DNA of 17,377 bases from Candidatus Sumerlaeota bacterium (GTDB lineage: Bacteria; Sumerlaeota; Sumerlaeia; SLMS01), in the NCBI GenBank assembly GCA_020850785.1, contig JADZDZ010000177.1, positions 1 to 17,377 of the forward strand, read 5' to 3'. The position numbers and the translations under genes were made by a program. The notes beneath the pieces are model-generated. The model was not told the origin of the DNA and searched no databases. It saw only the letters and a program-made list of their open reading frames with translations. Below are positions 14,564 through 17,377 of this stretch, piece after piece; the first letter of the stretch is position 1, and every line of letters begins with the position of its first letter.

Positions 14564-15550
14564 ATGACACCGACCATGACCAACATATCGGAAGAAAAGA
14601 ACGAGCATCACTACAACATCGTGAAGGATGAATCGGGCGCCGTGATGGTGGAATTCCTGATCTGCGCACCCTTCCTGATCACGATCATGCTGGCCGTGTT
14701 TTACTTCGGCGACGTCAGCCGCTTCCTGACCTCCAGCCATCAATGGATGGCGGTGCAGACATGGCGCACCGTCGGCAAGGGACAAACGGGTGAATCAAAT
14801 TCCTTCATGTTCCAAGCAAGTGAATTCGTCCCCATAAGCATCAGCCAGCAATTGCAGGTTCAGCCACTCATTACGGACATATCGAGTGAGGGCACGACGG
14901 GCCGCGTTATGGCGTCTGCCATCTATTCCGGCGCGCCGAATCTGGTTGGGCAGCCTTTCAAGGTGCTTGAAGCACCGGAGGACACCTACTATCGCGACAA
15001 GTTGTTCGACCCGGCGTCGCTTGGTGGTCCCGGTGGCAACCTGATCTACCGGAACACCTCGTACACCACGCCGCTGCTGGGCATCATCAACAGCTTTGTT
15101 GGCAATCCCACCGGCGAAAACATCGCGCCTCCGCTGACGACCATCGACGCCCACTATGCTTCCAAGGGCTCCATCATGAACGACCCTTATTCGGTGTTCT
15201 GGGGCAACGACGCCATCAATCGCATTCGCCGCGTGGATCGCTACACGACGGTTCGCAATCCCGCCTACGATATTGCCTATTTGGCGCACACAATCGTCAG
15301 CGGTGGCCTGAACATCGTGGGTGATCTTTCCCAGATCATGAGCGATGCGGGAACCTCCAGCTTCGGCAGCGGCCCCAGCATCGGCTTCCCCAGCAACTTC
15401 GAACACGCGCAGCCATTCCGCAAAGTGGACAAGCGCATTAACGAATCCAGCCACGACGTGTCGGGGTCGGTCGATTTCGGCCGCGGCCTTGCCGACAAGA
15501 ACAAGCTGACCGCCGTCAGCGGCGATGAACTTTGGAGGTTGGTCCAATGA
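14564..15550 (+). CDS. TadE-like minor pilin protein (second of two), 328 residues
   Basis: It has the prepilin-type box KDESG|AVMVEF (Gly25 at -1, Glu30 at +5) and hydrophobic segment (about 26-49, 'FLICAPFLITIMLAVFYFG'). The box is at the same residue position as in the first TadE-like protein, although the soluble parts do not look alike outside this region. The extracytoplasmic part of about 280 residues is Gly/Ser/Asn/Ile-rich and unrecognised. Three ATGs are close together (14558, 14564, 14576). ATG 14564 is preferred because GAGG (14552-14555), overlapping the TadG-like stop, lies 8 bases upstream. The stop overlaps the pilin start as ATGA. Confidence 0.85.
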   Translation: MTPTMTNISEEKNEHHYNIVKDESGAVMVEFLICAPFLITIMLAVFYFGDVSRFLTSSHQWMAVQTWRTVGKGQTGESNSFMFQASEFVPISISQQLQVQPLITDISSEGTTGRVMASAIYSGAPNLVGQPFKVLEAPEDTYYRDKLFDPASLGGPGGNLIYRNTSYTTPLLGIINSFVGNPTGENIAPPLTTIDAHYASKGSIMNDPYSVFWGNDAINRIRRVDRYTTVRNPAYDIAYLAHTIVSGGLNIVGDLSQIMSDAGTSSFGSGPSIGFPSNFEHAQPFRKVDKRINESSHDVSGSVDFGRGLADKNKLTAVSGDELWRLVQ

Positions 15551-15864
15551 AAAAGTTCCCCTACAGGAAAACAAAATCCTTCTTCCGTGCCTTCGCAAAG
15601 GATGAGGACGGCGTGATGATGACGGAGTACGTCATCATCCTGTCGATGCTGGTGGTGGCCACGATCTGGCTGAACAAATCGGCGGACACGCTGTTGTTCG
15701 GCGCCGATCCCAACCAGCGCACCGGCAATCCGCAAATGACGGACGACGTGATCAACGCAGAGTCGGGCATCGATGGCCTTGCCAAGCAGCGCATGCTTGA
15801 AATTCGGAATGAAAAAAAGCGTGCCTACCTGAGCCAGGTGTATATACACCTGTCGCGTCCCTAA
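15547..15864 (+). CDS. Flp-like type IVb pilin precursor, 105 residues
   Basis: The KDEDG|VMMTEYVIILSMLVVATIWL segment is the Flp prepilin signature: cleavage Gly22, then Glu27-Tyr28 at +5/+6 and a hydrophobic helix (about 23-43) that would form the pilus core. The mature form would have 83 residues, longer than typical Flp pilins (about 40-60). The extra is a charged C-terminal tail ('MTDDVINAESGIDGLAKQRM', then basic 'IRNEKKRAYLSQVYIHL'). Its ribosome binding site is the best in the cluster: GGAGG (15534-15538), 8 bases from ATG 15547. The ATG overlaps the previous stop (ATGA). Flp genes usually come first in tad loci, but this one is last, just before a strong terminator. It may be the main pilin or a fifth minor component. 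Confidence 0.85.
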   Translation: MKKFPYRKTKSFFRAFAKDEDGVMMTEYVIILSMLVVATIWLNKSADTLLFGADPNQRTGNPQMTDDVINAESGIDGLAKQRMLEIRNEKKRAYLSQVYIHLSRP

Positions 15865-15887
15865 ATCCGTTCCGGACTGGTTCCAAC

Positions 15888-15918
15888 GCGGCGCTTCGTA
15901 GGAAGCGCCGCTTTTTTT
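15888..15918 (+). terminator. Rho-independent terminator of the pilin-like cluster
   Basis: GCGGCGCTTC (15888-15897) pairs perfectly with GAAGCGCCGC (15902-15911) around GTAG, followed by seven T (15912-15918). It ends the five-gene unit. Confidence 0.95.
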
Positions 15919-16055
15919 GTCCTCCCGGTGAAAATTTGCAGGTTGCTTTTACCTGAAAAATGCAAACAAATGCCTGAAAAATTCCCCGCAGAGGTTGACT
16001 TCCCGTCTTGTTGCACTGATCAATATATTTGAATCAAGGATTGAATACGGACAGG
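15919..16055 (+). promoter_or_regulatory. Upstream region of the kinase gene with a spaced direct repeat
   Basis: This AT-richer stretch holds CCTGAAAAAT at 15952-15961 and again at 15973-15982, 21 bases apart, two helical turns. A TTGACT (15995-16000) could be a -35 element. The nearest AT-rich hexamer, TATATT (16024-16029), is 23 bases further on, too far for a standard promoter, so no firm promoter call is made. Confidence 0.4.
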
Positions 16056-17377
16056 ATGACCTTGCCGACCTTCGTCGAAAACGAGAGCATTCCCAACCTT
16101 CCATTTATCCCGCGAGCGCTGCTTTGCCAGGGGTCGTGGGGGGAGGTTTGGCGCGCTTCACACGAGGCATTCGGCTCCGTGCTGTTCATCGCCTATTCCA
16201 GCGGGGAAGGCGAAGAGCTGTTCGCCTCCGCACAACGCGGATTATCAAGGTGGAAACAGAATGCTGAGGCGGGCTCGCACCGGCTGCTGAAAATCTTGGA
16301 CATGAACGATGGCGCGATTCCTTTCCTGATCGTGGAGGACACGGGGGAAAAATCGCTGACGGAATCGCTGGCGCACCATCATGGCCATCCCTCGCTGGAG
16401 GCGCTGGCAAAGGCCATCAAGGAAATTTCCCTCGGCGTGGCGGAAGCCGATGAATGGGGACTCACTCCCATTGGCCTCACCCCCGATTTGGTCATGAAGT
16501 GCCCCGACGGATCGCCGGTCCCTTGGAAGATTCTTCCCATCGCTCCCGGCGCGCCGATTCAGCGCCGCGCGACCTACTGTGCGAAATACCTCCCTCCCTC
16601 GACGATGGGTGGTGATATTGCCTACGAGCCGCAGAACTGCGACACCTACGCGTTGGGACAGATTTGGATGGACCTCATTCGCATGTACCAGAAGGAAGCG
16701 GATGAGATGCACAAGCGCGTGCTGCTGGAATGCGGGCTGAAGGAGGCGGTCGCGGGCGCGCTGCAAAAGATCGAAGGTGAAGTCCGCCCGGCGACCGAGG
16801 TTGCGGAAATCGCCCAGCATTGGTTGACGCGGTTTCATCGCAAAAAGGACGAAATTCTGGTGCGGGTTTCCTCGGCAAAGTACGACGAGGAGAAGGGGCC
16901 CGCCAGCACCGACGAGAACATTTTGGCGCAGTTCACCTCCGATGAAGAACACACGATGATTCTTCCGTCGAAGGTGGTTTCCGATCCCACGCGGCCCTCC
17001 ACGTCCGCGATTCCCATCGGGAAGATGAATTTTCAGCGCTACCCCGTGAGCGAGGGGAGTGGCGATATTTCCGACGAACCGACTTTGATTCCCGGCCCGG
17101 CACTTGTTGAGCGGCAGCCCGCAAAGGAACCGGCGCAAGCTCCCCCCGCAGAGGGCGCCGCAGCACCGCCGCGTCCGCCCATGGCAAGGCCGGCAGGCGG
17201 CTGGGTGCCACCGGAAGCCTACGAGGTGATTGAAACGCTGGGTTCAGGTTCGATGGCGCGGGTGTACAAGGCTCGCCACAAGGTGCTCGATCGCATCGTG
17301 GTGCTGAAAGTGTCCGCACCGAAGCCCGGCGCCGGCATCGAGGAAAACCCGCAGCGCCTGCTGCTTGAGGCGCGCAC
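16056..17377 (+). CDS. Ser/Thr protein kinase with N-terminal pseudokinase domain (3' end outside window)
   Basis: The frame is open from ATG 16056 to the right edge (440 codons). Residues about 20-210 follow the outline of a kinase but lack its chemistry. A degraded glycine loop reads LLCQGSWGEVWRA (Cys24 in place of the first Gly), no VAxK lysine is present, GLTPIGLTPDLVM (135-147) stands where kinases have GxxHRDxKPxNxx, and WKILPIAPG replaces the DFG region. YLPPST (178-183) and DTYALGQIWMDL (196-207) match the YxAPE and sDxYSLGxxLyeL segments. A linker of about 180 residues follows, with a Pro/Ala-rich end. A second kinase domain begins near residue 389: YEVIETLGSGSMARVYKA (glycine loop 396-403) and VVLKV with Lys418, which looks functional, but its catalytic loop lies outside the window. 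No signal peptide or membrane segment is seen in the part present. The start is supported by the onset of the domain; only AGG directly precedes it. Confidence 0.88.
   Translation, partial: MTLPTFVENESIPNLPFIPRALLCQGSWGEVWRASHEAFGSVLFIAYSSGEGEELFASAQRGLSRWKQNAEAGSHRLLKILDMNDGAIPFLIVEDTGEKSLTESLAHHHGHPSLEALAKAIKEISLGVAEADEWGLTPIGLTPDLVMKCPDGSPVPWKILPIAPGAPIQRRATYCAKYLPPSTMGGDIAYEPQNCDTYALGQIWMDLIRMYQKEADEMHKRVLLECGLKEAVAGALQKIEGEVRPATEVAEIAQHWLTRFHRKKDEILVRVSSAKYDEEKGPASTDENILAQFTSDEEHTMILPSKVVSDPTRPSTSAIPIGKMNFQRYPVSEGSGDISDEPTLIPGPALVERQPAKEPAQAPPAEGAAAPPRPPMARPAGGWVPPEAYEVIETLGSGSMARVYKARHKVLDRIVVLKVSAPKPGAGIEENPQRLLLEAR

Noticed and set aside
15995..16267. Small open frame of about 90 codons overlapping the kinase start
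   Set aside because: It is out of frame with the long kinase frame, rich in Arg as shadow frames are here, and has no ribosome binding site or recognisable domain.
1..17377. CRISPR array, tRNA genes, insertion sequences, prophage genes
   Set aside because: No regularly spaced repeats, no cloverleaf with CCA-end features and no transposase, integrase or phage protein signatures were found on either strand.

Overview
The window looks like a chromosomal stretch of a GC-rich, diderm, non-model bacterium. The diderm reading rests on three lipoproteins with clear lipoboxes, one of them an OmpA-type peptidoglycan-binding protein. The mix of a beta-helix surface protein, a large secreted S8/S53-like protease, pilin-like genes and an oversized Ser/Thr kinase would suit the Planctomycetes/Sumerlaeota/Hydrogenedentes sort of lineage. 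That placement is an impression from gene content, not a sequence match. No tRNA, rRNA, CRISPR array, insertion sequence or phage gene was seen.

Layout. (1) 1-1310: the C-terminal part of a beta-helix surface protein (cut by the window edge), closed by a perfect terminator. (2) 1379-2746: an unrecognised 455-residue helical protein, convergent with the next gene. (3) 2804-5175, minus strand: a lipoprotein of unknown function and an OmpA-family lipoprotein with glycine zipper and coiled coil, separated by a terminator and an unusual long hairpin. (4) 5563-8738: a secreted protease divergent from the OmpA gene, with its own terminator. (5) 8752-10908: endonuclease IV, a DUF3891-like protein and an FKBP-type lipoprotein, closely packed and probably co-transcribed. 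(6) 11250-15918: five tightly linked genes (TadE-like, single-pass membrane protein, TadG-like, TadE-like, Flp-like pilin) ending in a strong terminator. (7) 16056 to the window end: a Ser/Thr kinase with a degenerate kinase domain at its N-terminus and an apparently active one starting near residue 389, cut by the window edge.

How the genes may work together. The five-gene pilin block is the most coherent unit. Four of its products share a K-[DE]-E-x-G box in front of a hydrophobic segment, the prepilin-type processing site, and stop and start codons overlap at three of the four junctions. The ATPase, secretin, platform proteins and prepilin peptidase that Tad systems need are not in the window. 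The block is therefore either an orphan minor-pilin cassette or part of a split Tad locus. The downstream kinase is separated by a terminator, so a functional link is only positional. Endonuclease IV is a conventional base-excision-repair enzyme with all nine metal ligands. Its start codon lies 13 bases after the protease terminator's T-run, which raises the question of where its promoter is.
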